64,000 nt of DNA from Anthostomella pinea (lineage: Eukaryota; Ascomycota; Sordariomycetes; Xylariales; Xylariaceae). The stretch covers positions 4,030,001 to 4,094,000 of the forward strand of contig CAUWAG010000007.1 in NCBI GenBank assembly GCA_963556695.1. Direction: 5' to 3'. The position numbers and the translations under genes are program-made. The notes below the pieces were generated by a model that was given only the letters and a program-made list of their open reading frames with translations, was not told where the DNA came from and made no database searches. Position 1 is the first letter of the stretch; each line of letters opens with the position of its first letter. Positions 34,232 through 46,800 of the stretch are shown one piece after another.

Positions 34232-36133
34232 GTATTATAGGTGATGAGATACACGAGTAAGAATCGAGACGAGTGTTCGGATGGTACAGTGATGCGGTCA
34301 GAGTCGAATAATCACAAGCGGGTGGCAGCTTCCAACACTCTTCATATGTACTTGGACTTCACTTGAAATGTAGAACAGACTGCCTCAGCATGCGCAGGTG
34401 ATGATGAAACTAGATACCTACCTGCCGCCTACCATAGGTCATGGGACGAGTGGGAGGGAGGCCGCCTTGGATTTCGATACAACCTCGTGCTCTTTGTTCC
34501 CGGTTTGCTTGAGCTGGAGCTGGAGCTTGGCATGAGGCAGCTGCGTCACTGGAGATAAGGATGCCTGCTGATGTTGCGGCATTGTTTCACCCCGTGCGGA
34601 CGGATTAGGTGGATTTGCTGGTGGGAAGTTGTTGGTTGGTCGATACGGCACAGGCGCATGAAGATTGCTCGGGCTTTCCGATCTTTACCTGCCAACATGC
34701 AGGTGTAGATGCTGTTCGGGTACGTGCATGACCTCAGCCCAGGAATCCGTTTCGAGGATCCACGACATCAACGCCCCTCGCCGCGGGGAATATATGCCCG
34801 GCAAGTAGGCGGACCATGACCAAAGCAGCATGGACTCCGACTGTGGATGATGGCTCGCATGGTTAGGCTTGTTCTACCGGTATTGGCTGTAGGCGACACA
34901 TTGCGATCGTGAGTAGTGTCGTGTGGTGATTGATACATGTGACAGATTACCGTTGTCTGGCAGCCTCGCTGGAGGATGTGCATGACCTGTCAAGCGGGCA
35001 GCCGCAACCTTGCGAGGATGACGGGTCTGGTGTTGAGTCATGTTTGTCTCGGGATACGCCCAATGCGAACGTGCCTGGCTGTTGGATGTGCCACGTTCGC
35101 CGTTGAGACTTGCCTTGGATATCTTCAAACCGAGGCAGGCGATGCCAGCCTCCTAGACACCTGCGTGCATGGTCCCGGGACTTCCTGGAAGCAGCTCATC
35201 TCTGGAATGGTCGTCTATAAAAAGCGATAACAGCGGAAACCAGATGACGCGGAGACCATTCCCCGTTCGCTGCAATGCAGATGCAAGTAAAGGTCAGGGG
35301 CCAGGGCTTGGCTTACGTACACACTGTAATCCTGATCGCAACCCTGTAAACCCCCACTACCCGAGAGTTGATCGGGCGCTATGTTTGTCGTCCACGGGTG
35401 TGACGGGCGCTAGCTTGTCAGGGGGCGGGCGCGGGCAATAACCCCCCAGCTTCCAAGTCCCGATGACCCGATGACAGATGTCCAGGCACCGGCACCAATC
35501 GTGCATGTTGAAGCTTGGGACACCCAGTCTTATCGATTCTTCACATGACAGAGGTCTTATATTGGGTTGCTTCGCAGCACTGAGATATTTCCTGAGGATC
35601 AGATGAGGTGAGGGAGCCACTGGCCGGCGGGACGAATGACAGACCGACTGACGTAAAGGGGGGCGCTACCGGTAGTCAGCTGGGTCCACTATGGGGGAAT
35701 CTCACCTGCCTTATCGCCGTTACACTCGCCCTCCTTCGCCGTTTCGTGCCTTCGCAGTTTCGTGACACACGGCGGCCAATGCTTCTATTTAGTGAGCCGT
35801 CTTCTGACCGAGCAAGGATGCATTCTATCTACCTTGCTTGGCACATGACGTTGGAGATGGCTGCATGCATACATGCAGGCAGATCGCGGTTTCCGACTGA
35901 AGTAAGACCCCGATCTCTTTAGTGTCAGGGGATAAAATATGTGCAATTCCTCGCGATATTGAAGCTGTATACATGAACGTTATGACTAATCGTCAAGTCG
36001 GGTGAAATATGTCCACCTTGGTTATCCAATCTCACTCTCACTTGAGCTTCACCCATCTCATCGAGGAAACATTCCAATACATTCCCTTTCCACCTTCCCT
36101 TACACTTGAAGATGCTGCTTAGATGCTGTTTCC
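34232..36133. other. Intergenic, nothing recognised
   Basis: About 1.9 kb of normal composition between two minus-strand genes. Only short overlapping frames without domains; no tRNA or repeat recognised. Confidence 0.5.
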
Positions 36134-37313
36134 TTAGAAGGTCAGCGTCTGCCCAGCACTGGCGACAACCGAGCTCTTGACGCTGCCCGAGCCCAGCAGC
36201 GTGTAGCTGTACGGCACCGAGGTCAGGGTACCCGCGGGCGCCGTGTTCGTGCTGCCGCCAAGGTCGACGTCGTCGATCACGGCGTAGCCGGTCTCGTCGC
36301 TGTCGTCGCTGAAGATGGCCTTGGTGGCCGAGTCCTCGAAGACGCTGCTCTCGACCAGGAGCTGGGCGCCCATGCGCGTGTTGATGCCGCTGTCGATCAT
36401 GCCGTCGTAGTACGAGTTGTAGATGTGGCCGGTGCCGAACCGGTACGACGGCCCGCGGCTGTTGATGTTGTACCAGTGGTTGTTGGCGAACGTCACGATC
36501 AGGTGGCCCGTGTCCTCGTCGGCGTTGCTGTCTGAGTGGCCGACTAGGGATGCCTTCCACTGCGGTCACGACTTGTCAGTTTTTATTGTCAATGTCTGAA
36601 GGGTTGGATGTGTGGGGGCTTACGTGGTCATGGAAGTAGGTGTTGGAAATGGTGACCCAGTCCGCCGCGTGGGTCACATCGCAGAGGCCGTCGTAGTAGT
36701 CCTTGTCATGGTCCAGGTTGCTTGACAGATCGCAATGGTCCACCCAGACGTTGGTGGAGGCTTGGATGGTGATAGCATCACCGTACTCGGCAAGGACTTC
36801 TGAGATCTTCAGGTTGCGGAGGATAACGTTCGACCTCTCATTGACGGTGAGACCGACACCGGTGATGCCTTCATGGTGTTAGCAGGGCGTCAGCCGGGTA
36901 GTCTCTGGGGCTGGATGTCATACTGGAGCCGGCAAGACCGATGATGGACTTGTTCGAGGTGACTCGGACCTTGGCCGCACCAGTGATGGCACCTTTTACG
37001 ACGACGACTGTGGCGTCGTCGGATTGTGCGGCAGCTGTGAAAGCAGCGAGATCTGAGACGGTGGTCGTCGTCCCCCCAGCACCACCAATCGTTCTGTTGA
37101 GAAATCAGTATGGTATCCGTATGGTATACATAGGCTGGAGCTGGCATCTGGGACATACCCGCCATTCTGTGTGCAGTAGCCGATATTGCAGGCATCTGTG
37201 ATGGTCGCTCTCTTCTGGATCGTTCGGGCATCAAGAGGGCCATCCTCGGTGGGGGTTGGGACAGCGACAACTGAGACAGCCAGTGAGGCGACAGCCGTAA
37301 GGAACTTCATCAT
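36134..37313 (-). CDS. Secreted pectate lyase, polysaccharide lyase family 1
   Basis: Cleaves de-esterified pectin by beta-elimination in the plant cell wall. The start ATG (37313) gives a signal peptide (MMKFLTAVASLAVSVVAVPT) and a short basic pro-region (ARTIQKR, Kex2-like). Exons are 37313-37159, 37093-36924, 36868-36624 and 36559-36134, giving 331 residues, with all joins in frame. Conserved features: NVWVDHCDLSS, the DYYDGLCDVTHAADWVTIS strand, and RGPSYRFG containing the R-x-P-x-x-R catalytic motif. Length fits fungal PL1 enzymes. With the neighbouring RNase, protease and IgE-binding-type genes it forms a run of secreted functions typical of a plant-associated fungus. Confidence 0.93.
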
Positions 37314-39429
37314 GGGCAAATCTATGGCGTGTGAATTGAGCGATGGCAGGCTGCGGATGTTGATATCTGATGTGGCTTGAAGCAGGAAGTTGTTATTCAA
37401 CCTGGGTATATTGACCTTTAAATCTACCTCCTACAGTCGAAGATCCCGATTAAGCCGTGTTGGATCCATCTGAGCCGATATGCAGATCACCCACAAGCTA
37501 CCCCTGGATGAGGAGTCGAGCACACGCTCACACGTCTGGAAAGTCCATGGAAGAATATCCTCGAATAGGCATCGACCTCTGATATTCGGGCTCGCCATCA
37601 CATTTGGAGTCGCATGCAGTGATATGATCGTTCCTTGGGGGAGGAATTCTGATCTCCAGCCTGGCATATTGAACTCGAGATGCCAAGAGTTGCGTTCCTG
37701 GTCCAGCACATGCACTCCGCACTTGTCGCCGCTGAGTTTTGCATTGGTGGGTAGGAGCAGCTAATGGGAGCACTCGGAGCGAGCCGAATGGAAACGCAGT
37801 TAAGCTGCATAAACAACTCTTATATCAATTGGAGGGAAAACATGGCAGCGCCGCAGTCCAGCCACCGTGGTGGTTTAGGAGGCCTGGCTGAGATGCATCG
37901 TACGAGCCTTCCAACAGCGGCCTATGTTTGGGCAGATCATCCTCCAATTGGATGAATCTCCACAAACCTTCTTTGGACTTCATGTTGGTCGTACCAAAAT
38001 TTTCACATTCTGGTCCTTTTCCGTACGACAGCTTCCTATCCGAGGATGAACCAGAGTAGCCAACTCGGCACCAACGCCAACAACCTCACGGACGACTTGG
38101 CTGGCCAGGCAGACAACAGAAGATGGCCAGCTCGGCGACATGTGATAGCTCACGCGGCATCAGAGCTTGGGTCTTCCACCTAAACGATGCTGGTAGAGAT
38201 GACGACAAGGCACTTGGTAGGCGGGAATTCTGGAGCGGTACAGAACACTCTGAATGTGGAAGGAGGCTTTGCCTCGTTCACTGCCCAAGGAGCAGCATAA
38301 CAGCGTGGCACAATAAGAAGTTTGATTCGCAAAAGGCCCGGGTTCGTCTACAAGGGGCCTTCAGTCGGTGGACTCGCTTCGCTGTTTCCTACTAGTTGCA
38401 GTGATGACGATGGCTACTAGCTCGCAGGTGACCGTCGGGGACGACCGTACGCACCCCCCTCAGCGAAAGGGAAGGAGGAAGGGCAAGCAGTACTGCAAAG
38501 ACAGAAGGTCTGTACCAGTGTGTGGCTCCATGTTGGCAAGCTGCCAATCATGGGACTTCGAATGTTGAAGCAAGGATTCCTGGGCTTCTGACATAGGGTC
38601 CGTATCTAGGCGATGGCCGTTGGTGAAGTGCTGAGGGGCTCGTATGGTCGTCCAACGAGACAATGGTGCGGCCCAATTGTAGCAGATGGAGTGTGCTGCA
38701 CCAAGGTCAAAGTGTTGGGTGGCTGAACTTGGGCTGCTCAAGATCATTGATCTCACGGTACTGTTGAGGGTGCTCTGTCACACACAAGGCACGATCGAAG
38801 ATGCCTACCAGGTAGGAGGTAACTTACAGATGGGATCAAGTCTCCCAACTTGGGATGTAGGTACCTTTCTATATACACGAACAAGGGAAGAAGGTACAAC
38901 TGGACGTGTAAGGTATGGCTGATTGCACGATGACCCCGAAGAGGGTGTCACTTCCTCTTGATGTATAAACAGGGCCAGATGCCTCCAGGTCTTGCAAGCG
39001 CTCTCGTCGCGCCTTCTTCCCAAGTTCAACACAAGTCTTGAGCGATAAGGGGACGAAGGCATCCGCTGGCGAAGTGAGAAGGCGCGGTATGTGTGTCTCT
39101 GGAAGGAGCAACACCCGCACAAGGCAGGAGGCAGGAGGCACTCGGGTATCAACATTGAACCTCCCCTCCTCTCAATCAGTCCATGTTTGCCTGCCCTCCC
39201 CGTCTTCTCCCCAGCTACAACAACGGCACCCGCGTACTCGTCCACCAGTCACTCGTTTCGCATCCCACCAGAACCAATTGAATCACTCCTCCATACCGCC
39301 ATCCCATCATTGAAGTTATAATCTAATATCAGAGCTCCCCACTGATTCAAGCACTGCACCCAGCAACATAACGCCCCCGTGTGCCTTGCATTCATTGACC
39401 ATCGGTGGTTCACCTTGGACCGAGCAAAC
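37314..39429. other. Intergenic, nothing recognised
   Basis: Divergent intergenic space of about 2.1 kb between pectate lyase (minus) and the IgE-binding-type gene (plus). It probably holds both promoters. No gene, RNA or repeat is supported. Confidence 0.5.
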
Positions 39430-40120
39430 ATGCACTTCCTCGCAGCTCTGACCCTCCCGGGCCTCGCCTCGGCCACAGCCTATTCCATCGCAACATTCGC
39501 CCCCGGCACCGTTATCGACGGAGCGAATTTGCAAGCTGCCGGCTCGGGCTTCTACACCGGCATTTCGGGCCCAGCCACCTACTGCCCGGAGAACATTGGG
39601 AAATGTCCCGAGGTCCACGGAACACTGGTCTATGACGGGATGACCGGCATGGCGGTATGTGTTTGTGTCCTCCACCCGTTCAAGACTCGCTAAAGTTGTC
39701 TTTACTGTTGCCCACCATTCACTACCAATATGACCACGTTGTTTGCTAACAAGCTATCAGGTCGAGGTCCCCGGCGGCCAGGAGATCTACGTTGACTCCA
39801 CTGGGCTGGTCAAGTACACCGTCGCCCACTCCGCCTACATCCCCAATGGCGCTTTCATCGGCGGATGGTTCAATCAGACAATCGTGAACGACTGCGGCCC
39901 CGAGACGCAGGTTGATGTTCTCAATTTCCTCGCCAACGACGGTTCCAACTTTGGCGGCCTCTCGCTTTGCCCAGACATTCCGGACTATTTGAACGACACC
40001 GGCGCAAGCTACGCCTTGTACGCGAAGACCGAGCGCTTCAATCTGACTGACTGCATCGACGCCATCGGCTTGTCCCTTATCGGCAGCGATTCTGACTATG
40101 GATGCTGGCAATACGAATGA
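39430..40120 (+). CDS. Small secreted protein, IgE-binding-protein family
   Basis: Two exons (39430-39654, 39761-40120; the 106-nt intron has GTATGT and a GCTAAC branch) encode 194 residues. The ATG at 39430 is chosen because it opens a signal peptide (MHFLAALTLPGLASATA); an open frame extends upstream but lacks this feature. The mature protein begins with YSIATFAPGT and contains TYCPENIGKCP, VPGGQEIYVDSTG and AYIPNGAF. This is the pattern of fungal proteins annotated as IgE-binding after an Aspergillus homologue. Their biological role is unknown; they are secreted, small and Cys-containing, so an effector or surface role is possible. Six Cys remain in the predicted mature protein. Confidence 0.75.
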
Positions 40121-41408
40121 GTCAAGGGAGTCGTCATCGTTGGAGGAGTATGAGGCCTCCAGAGAGATAACGGTGCAATCGACGGTGATGATTACTCCCC
40201 AGGAGACGGGAACACGCAGCAATCTTGGGGGTTTCTTGCAATCCACATGTTATCGATGTACCTTGGAGCACAGTTGTGAGAAAGTCTATCGGCGACCATT
40301 TCTCGATGAATGTTGCTACGTTAGCACCGGCTCACCTGGCCACTTTACCGTAGGTGGCTTACAAGAAAACGCACAAGTAGACAGGGGAAGCTAGACACCA
40401 AGTTGATTGAAAATGGGATTTTACTTTTCGTGATACTATGGTATGTGAATCGCGCCGGTCAACATGCTGACCGGTGCTGCTGGCAACAGCGTGTATTGAG
40501 ACACGAGGTACCATTTGAGCAGAGTCACTGCCGAGGCCTACCGAGAGGTTGGCGGGCCTTCACGGTAGACGCGAACCTGACGAGTGCATTATGTCGTGCA
40601 AGGCGCCTCTCGATCGACGTGTGATGCCGCTGTTGGGTATGCGAGGGCGTCCTGTGAAGCTGTAGCGCGCTATCAGGGGTCTTCGAATACGGTGATAAGG
40701 AGCTATAGCCGATGCAGGGTAGAAGGTGTATAAGGGGTTCTCCATTCGTGGAAGGCTGGAAGACCAGGTTTTAACCGTATATGGTCCCTTTTGAATGGAA
40801 TACACTGTCACGCTGCCAGAGCCTTATTTTTGTTTGACACGCGTAGCCTCTGCGATACTCAGAAGGATGGGCTGAGTTATCACCACCCTTGCCCATGATG
40901 GGGAAATCTGATCGGGATGACGGAGTCAAAGTGTCATGATTGTGGTCGATATAGGTTGACACAAGTATGTCACGTCCTTTGGGTCTCATATCAACTATCT
41001 TGTTGGTCTGGTTGACGACCGCGACGGTTTTCGCGCTTCCATCGAACTCATTTCAGGATAACATTTCTGTACATTGAGTTAGTGCAACCCTGAATAAAGG
41101 AGCCAGATGACTAGTTATTGCGGGAAGATTCGACTTCTTCTGTCGTTGATGTAGTTGATGCGTCGAGTGCCCAAGCTGTCTTCTCGTTTCCTCGGTAGTT
41201 CTTGTTTTCTAGGTGTAACTTATACACTGAAAACACGACATGTATGGTAAATGGTTATATAACTTAGGGGCCGGTGCCTATGCATAGCGTTACGGTAAAT
41301 CCTAAGAAAGCCTAGCTCTTAGTTGTAGTCAAAGAAAAGAAGATGTTCAGCTGGTTGTTCTGGCCGATCCCTGATTCCCTGGAAGTCCAATCCACGTATA
41401 ATAACTTC
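40121..41408. other. Intergenic, nothing recognised
   Basis: Convergent space of about 1.3 kb between the IgE-binding-type gene and the unknown minus-strand gene. Short frames only. Confidence 0.5.
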
Positions 41409-43519
41409 TCAGCATATCAACACTGTGTTCTGCCCCTCCCCCCAGCCTCCATGACCAAGCTTTTCCACGACACACGCGTAGCAGGGTTTCGGCGGCAGCA
41501 CGATGAATCTACGTTCACCTTGCTGTACGCACACAACGGCGGCGGCGATGCGCGAGAGGGCGTTTTTGTGAGCCCGTACAATGCACGTACGGTTGTCGGG
41601 CATATCCAGCATCTCTTCCCATGAGTCAATACACGTCCATTGCAAGCTCATGCTGTCGCAATCAATGCTCCAATTGGACGTGTGTGTGCATGTGGATAGC
41701 CTTGAAAACATAGAGTCATCTATGCCCTTGAGAATGTCTAGGTCGCCGACTTTTCTGCCCCGATCGAAGACCGAAATGACGGTCTCAAGGTAGCATGCGC
41801 CGACGTCCCTTGAACCATTGACAACGCCGCCCGGGACGGGCTGCTCATAGCCCGTGAAAGAGAGATGGAGGCTAGTGTTCTCAAAGTTATTTAGGCACTG
41901 GGTTTTCCCCGTGAATGCCTCGTGGTTGATCACGTTCCAAGTATCCGCCCTGGGGTTCTGTAGCTTAGGGTTAATTGGGGGTACCAGCATGGAAACACCA
42001 GCCCTCCCGACATTCCCCACAATCCGACGCAACTCGTAGCCCTGGCACACATCGTATGGATCGGCGAACAGAGAAGCAGCAGCGTAAATAGAATTTCCGG
42101 TGGACAGAGCGAGAACCTGTTTCAAATCCCTGGGCTTTAGGAGGAGGCCCCCAGTTTCAGCCCATGCGATGAAAGAGAGTGTCTCGGCAAGGGTCCACTC
42201 CACAGGCTGGAACGGACCTAAGAGCGGGTGATTAATGGCACGAGTGCCGGCTCGGGCCAACGGCGAGACATGGAAGATTTCGTTGAGAATCATAAGAGAT
42301 ATAGTCGCCCCAGGTAACAACGAGTAAACCTTCGAAGCTGTGCAGAGCAGCTGCATGGAGAGCCCAAGTGAGTTGAGGTTCTTGGCATCGGTAGTATTTC
42401 CATGTTGCGGTGGAGGTGAATCCTTCATGAAGCCCGAGAGATGTCGAACCATCTTTTCTCCATCAAGCCGTGGCAATTCGAGCAGGGTGATCAGATCTTG
42501 TGGTGGGATAACAGTGGTCCTGGAATGATCTCCGATATCCTTGATGGCTTTCTCTTTCGGCGTGACATAGACGGCCGTGCCGTTCAGATCCCCACACATG
42601 TAGTCGTACAGTTCCGTCTTGTCTTGTTCAAGCCACTTGTCATATTGAGTGACAGATTGTTCCCATTCCAGCACATCCTGGATATCGAAATCCGTAATGG
42701 TCGGCTGGCGGGCGAGAGACGTCGCAGATGGGGAATCCGGTTCCTGCGGTTCCGAACCATCCCACCCGATACGCAAATTGTTTTTGTAAAATAGAAGCTC
42801 TGATCTGGCGAACGTTCGCCATCCCTTTGCTTCTGCTTCGGCCTTTTGGTTCATGTTTGCACCAACCCCTCTTTAAGGCTGTCTATGCAAAGCCATTGCA
42901 TGTGATGTCCACACAAGCGCTCTGCGCCCTCGTGGTCTCTTTTAGTACCAGTCCTCGCTGCCAAGGGAGCCGCGGTTGCAAGCCACTCGGGGCCCCCTTC
43001 CGGACTGCGGCAAACGATGACAGCTTCCCCGAACTTCTTTTCCACTTGGAGCATCTGGCTAAGAGTGCGCAGGCCTTCACCAGGGTCAAGCACTAATTTG
43101 GCCAGTGTATGTGCATCCGTCAACCCGAGGAACGGTGAGTGAGATTCTTCATGCAAGAATGGGTGTCCACGGCGCACTCCGAGAGACGCAAGACTGCGTG
43201 CTCTTCTCTTGCTGTACTCATCACCCTCGAGTAGCTCTTTGGAAGCCTCTACCAGGAGGCGGAGCCATGTGCTCGGCGCGGCGATGAGTTTCAAAGCATG
43301 GGTTGATCCTCCATGTCTGAGGGCTCCCCACAGCGCCACAATGAACCTGGCCCCAACCTCCTGGTGGTACATGGCATCGAAGTGCTGGCCTTGCCATCCG
43401 TCGAATGTTAATCCTAGGCAGATGAGGGCAAACTCGCGGATTGAGACCCTGGATCCATCGGCGGCATGGCGGGTTGCTAGGACAGGGTCGCCGTAGAACC
43501 TGAAGTTTGCCAACGAAAG
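41409..43519 (-). pseudogene. Uncharacterised fungal protein, 5' end lost at a LINE insertion
   Basis: Two long minus-strand frames, 43519-42851 and 42854-41409, overlap by the 4 bases ATGA but lie in different phases. They read as one protein broken by a frameshift (LCIDSLKEGLVQ then NQKAEAEAKGW); no convincing intron repairs the phase. The first frame has no ATG: its first codons run straight into the (TTGA)n tail of the LINE at 43521, so the true N-terminus is missing. Conserved-looking segments include VSIREFALICLGLTFDGWQG and LTDAHTLAKLVLDPGEGLRT near the N-terminus and FIVLPPKPCYACVVEKLG near the C-terminus. I recognise no domain. It resembles uncharacterised families of plant-associated ascomycetes, but that is an impression only. 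Confidence 0.55.
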
Positions 43520-43520
43520 A

Positions 43521-46500
43521 TTGATTGATTGTATTTAACGTGGGGGATCGCTCCTCAGTAGTGCAAACCACGCCTCCCAGAGCCTCTGCATCGCAGAGTT
43601 GTGGAGGTATCAAGATAATAAGTACAGTCAGTCCCGCTCACGAGCCCATCCCCGTTGTTGTAGTGGTATGACTCTGGAGTCATCCATCTGGTCTTTCAAG
43701 AACAGCTATCTATTGGGGACAGATTGATGAAAAGAACTTGCTCTTCTCAATGAATCTTGCCCATTCCGTGCTCCTCTCCCCCAAGTATTGTAAACAGCCT
43801 GTCCTAGGCGAGTACCTGGGCAGCAGTCAGTTTTTCCCAAGTCTCTTACAAAAGAAAATGTGTTGTGGTGTTTTCTTTTTACCGTAGCTGCAGTGATTAT
43901 TTGAGTCTGTGTGCCCAAAACGTTCATGGTATCTAGCAAAGTCGCCATGTTCAGATCTGGCCGCTAGAAGTCTATGTAGAATGCTCTTTTCAAAATATAT
44001 GAGGTCTTTTTTAGTTACTGTATGTGAGTATATTTCTTGATATCTGGGTTCTGATTGGTCTTTTCACCATTGGTTGAACTCTTTGTTGCCCTTTTTTTTG
44101 GGATCTCTCTTGACCCAAGAGATTATAGGAAGGTTTGTTGTGTCTGTTTCTAGCATAGCATCCTCTTTTATTAGTGTGTCAGCAGCCTCATTACCATCAA
44201 TATCTCTGTGTCCAGGAATCCACTTGACGGTCACTCCAGGAGTGTGTGCTGTGGCAAGTTCTTGAAATCTTAGAAAAATGTTCTGTGATGTCTCGGGTGG
44301 AGTCCCATTGAGCCCGTCTACCACTGACGTGTTGTCCAGGCAGACATATAGCTATTTTCCGTATCCAATTACCCTGGCTGCTGCAAGCCCTTGGAGAGCA
44401 CCATGGACTTCAGTATCTACTACTTCTGCTTAGAGAAGTCTGCCCTTTCCCTGGTATACTTCTTGTGTAGTGCCGCCTTTCCTGGTGGTATAACCCCATC
44501 CAGTGCGGGTTGTGCCTTGGTCGTCTAACTGTGATCCATCTGAATAGATGACAAGGTCAGTGTTCACGTTTCTCTCTTGTAGCTATTGCTTGAAGAGCTC
44601 TGTTTTTTTGTCTTTGTCTTTGCGGATTGGGGGCTTCTTCCATGATGGCCTGGTAAGTATTGGTCTCTGGAAGTCAGGGACTAGCTGGAAGCTCCTTTGT
44701 AGCCTTGTTGGATTCTTGCGAGCTTGTATTTAGAGCCTGCCAACAAGAGGGTATCTCTGGTCTATTCGTCCTAGTCGGAGGCCGTGACGTCGTCTTATTG
44801 ACTCTGCAAGAACTCCTGCTAGGGGAATCTGCGATTCAAAGTGTAGGATATGTCCAGGGTGTGTTTTCCAGACTGGCAAGATAGCCCTGATCGCTGTTCG
44901 TAGTACGGCATCTATCGTTCCAAGAAGCCCTTTAATGAGACATGCTAATGTCCCACATAAGCTCCCTACTTTCTCGATTCCTGGGTACCAGGCCTCCAGG
45001 CCGTGTGTAAGAATAGGAATAACACAAGCTTTCACAGCCCTCTTGGTTGACTTTACTGGAAGTCCTTTGACTGTGTTGCATAGTCCTCGAAAGTGATTTG
45101 CTACCTTATTAACTTTCTTGGCCCAGTAGGAAACGTGATCTTTGAAATTTAGTTTTCTATCCAGGAAGACACCTAGCCATCGCATGGAGTCCTTTGCTGT
45201 TTTGTTCATTGTCCTGTGGCGGACTGGAGGATTGTCTGAGTTCTTTTTCCTTAAGAAGTGCATGATCTCAATTTTGTCAGGGTCAAATTCAATAGCGTTG
45301 TTATGTCCCTATTGACTGAGCAAATAAAGATTTTCAGAAGCCTCTGTAGCTATTTCTTTAAGGTTCTTTCCAATACAGAGAGTTGCTAGGTCGTCTGTAT
45401 ATCCAAAACGTCTCTTTTTTATACCAAGTCGGGCACAGATTAGCTCTGTATACAGCATATAAAGGATTGGAGAGGCTGGTGAGCCTTGTAGTAGCCCACA
45501 AGTGAGAGCTTTAATATCAGTCACAATACCTTCAAACCAAACCCTTGCGGACCGCTCGGACATGAATGACTGGACCCATCTTATAAGAAAGCCTGGCCGG
45601 CCCTGTTCTCTTATGCGAACCACCAGCCGTCCCATTAGGACAGCGTCAAAGGCCCCTTTCACATCTGACGTGACTATCGTTGTAACGAGGCCTTAGTCGA
45701 GGGCCTGCTCAATATCGTGTATGAGTGCAGCTACCAGGTCAGTGGCAGAGCACTTTGGTAGAGCTCCAAAATCTTGTGGAGCTAGAATTCCAAGTTTAAC
45801 AACAAACCAGGTAATTCTTTTTGCGATGAGTCGTCTAGGCCTTTGCCAAGACATGATAATAGCGATATTGGTCTGTAGGCCCTGGGGTTGGAGTAGTCTT
45901 TCTTGTCTGGCTTTGGGATCATCACCACCTCAGCTACTTTGAATGGTTTAGGGTGGTGTCCAATCTGTAGACAGGTCTGGAAAAGGGCTCTGATATGCTC
46001 CCCAATGACTGGCCAGCAAGCTTTCAGAATCCGTACTGTGAGGGTGTCTACTCCCGGGGAGTTGCTCTTGGTCCTTATAGTGCACCCTTCAGCCTCTTCT
46101 AGTCCGACATGGTATTCGAAGGGGATGTGTGGCTTGGCTTGTGTGATCTGAACAGACCAGGGGTCGGTGATATCGTTGTCTGGGGTGCTTCGTTCAAGCG
46201 TGGCTAAGCGTAGTGCATTTGCTTTGCTCTCTTGTGACTCATAGATTTGGTCCCCAATAATGATTGGTGGGGAACGTAATCCTGCTGACAGCTTGTGCCA
46301 GGAAACAATTCTGTACAGGTCTTTTGGTTCAGTCGCTGAATCAATTAGAGTCTGCCAGTACTCTCTCTCAGCTTTTCGGACCACACAGCGAAATTCCCGT
46401 CGGGCTGAATTTCGCCCTTCTTGGCTTGTGGTCTGTTTAGAAAGGGCCCTGTATGTCTGAGCAGCTGCTTTGCAGTCATCATTCCACCAAGCAGTGGGCC

Positions 46501-46800
46501 TAGATTGACCGGGCTTCTTGCCCACTGTCCTGATACAGCCTTGAATCATGTTGATCAAGCTTTGTGTAAATCTCCACCTGGCCAGGGGATACACCTAGCT
46601 GGGGGAGTTCATGAATCCTGGTTTGGACATTGTCTGCCAGCTCTTGTAGTTTGTCGTCCGGTACTATCCAATGATTGGCCTTGGGAACTCGGTCCCGATC
46701 TCTCTGAATTGGAATGACTATTCGTAATGTCTCGTGATCTGAGGTGCACTGAAGTGCATCATTGACTGAGGCTTCAGCCACGATCTCCTCTTCGGTGGGT
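43521..46800 (-). mobile_element. Tad-like non-LTR retrotransposon (LINE), 5'-truncated and degenerate
   Basis: On the minus strand: the end of an AP-type endonuclease (TSDHETLRIVIP, about 46730), a linker, reverse transcriptase (KGAFDAVLMGRLVVRI about 45640, GLLQGSPASPILYMLY about 45490, catalytic FGYTDDLA about 45400), a thumb region, and RNase H (WIPGHRDIDGNEAADTLIKE about 44200). Stops and frame changes disrupt the frame throughout. The 3' end is a short tetranucleotide tail (ATTGATTGATTG on the plus strand from 43520), not poly-A. The 5' boundary near 46800 is approximate. No target-site duplication was found. The last about 200 bp are nearly identical to 57463-57719. Confidence 0.85.

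Noticed and set aside
33035..34240. Long plus-strand frames over the M4 protease
   Set aside because: Shadows of the GC-rich coding strand; the minus strand carries all catalytic motifs and splice sites.
43650..43690. tRNA-like sequence in the LINE 3' end
   Set aside because: A short A-box-like stretch exists, but no B box or cloverleaf could be formed.
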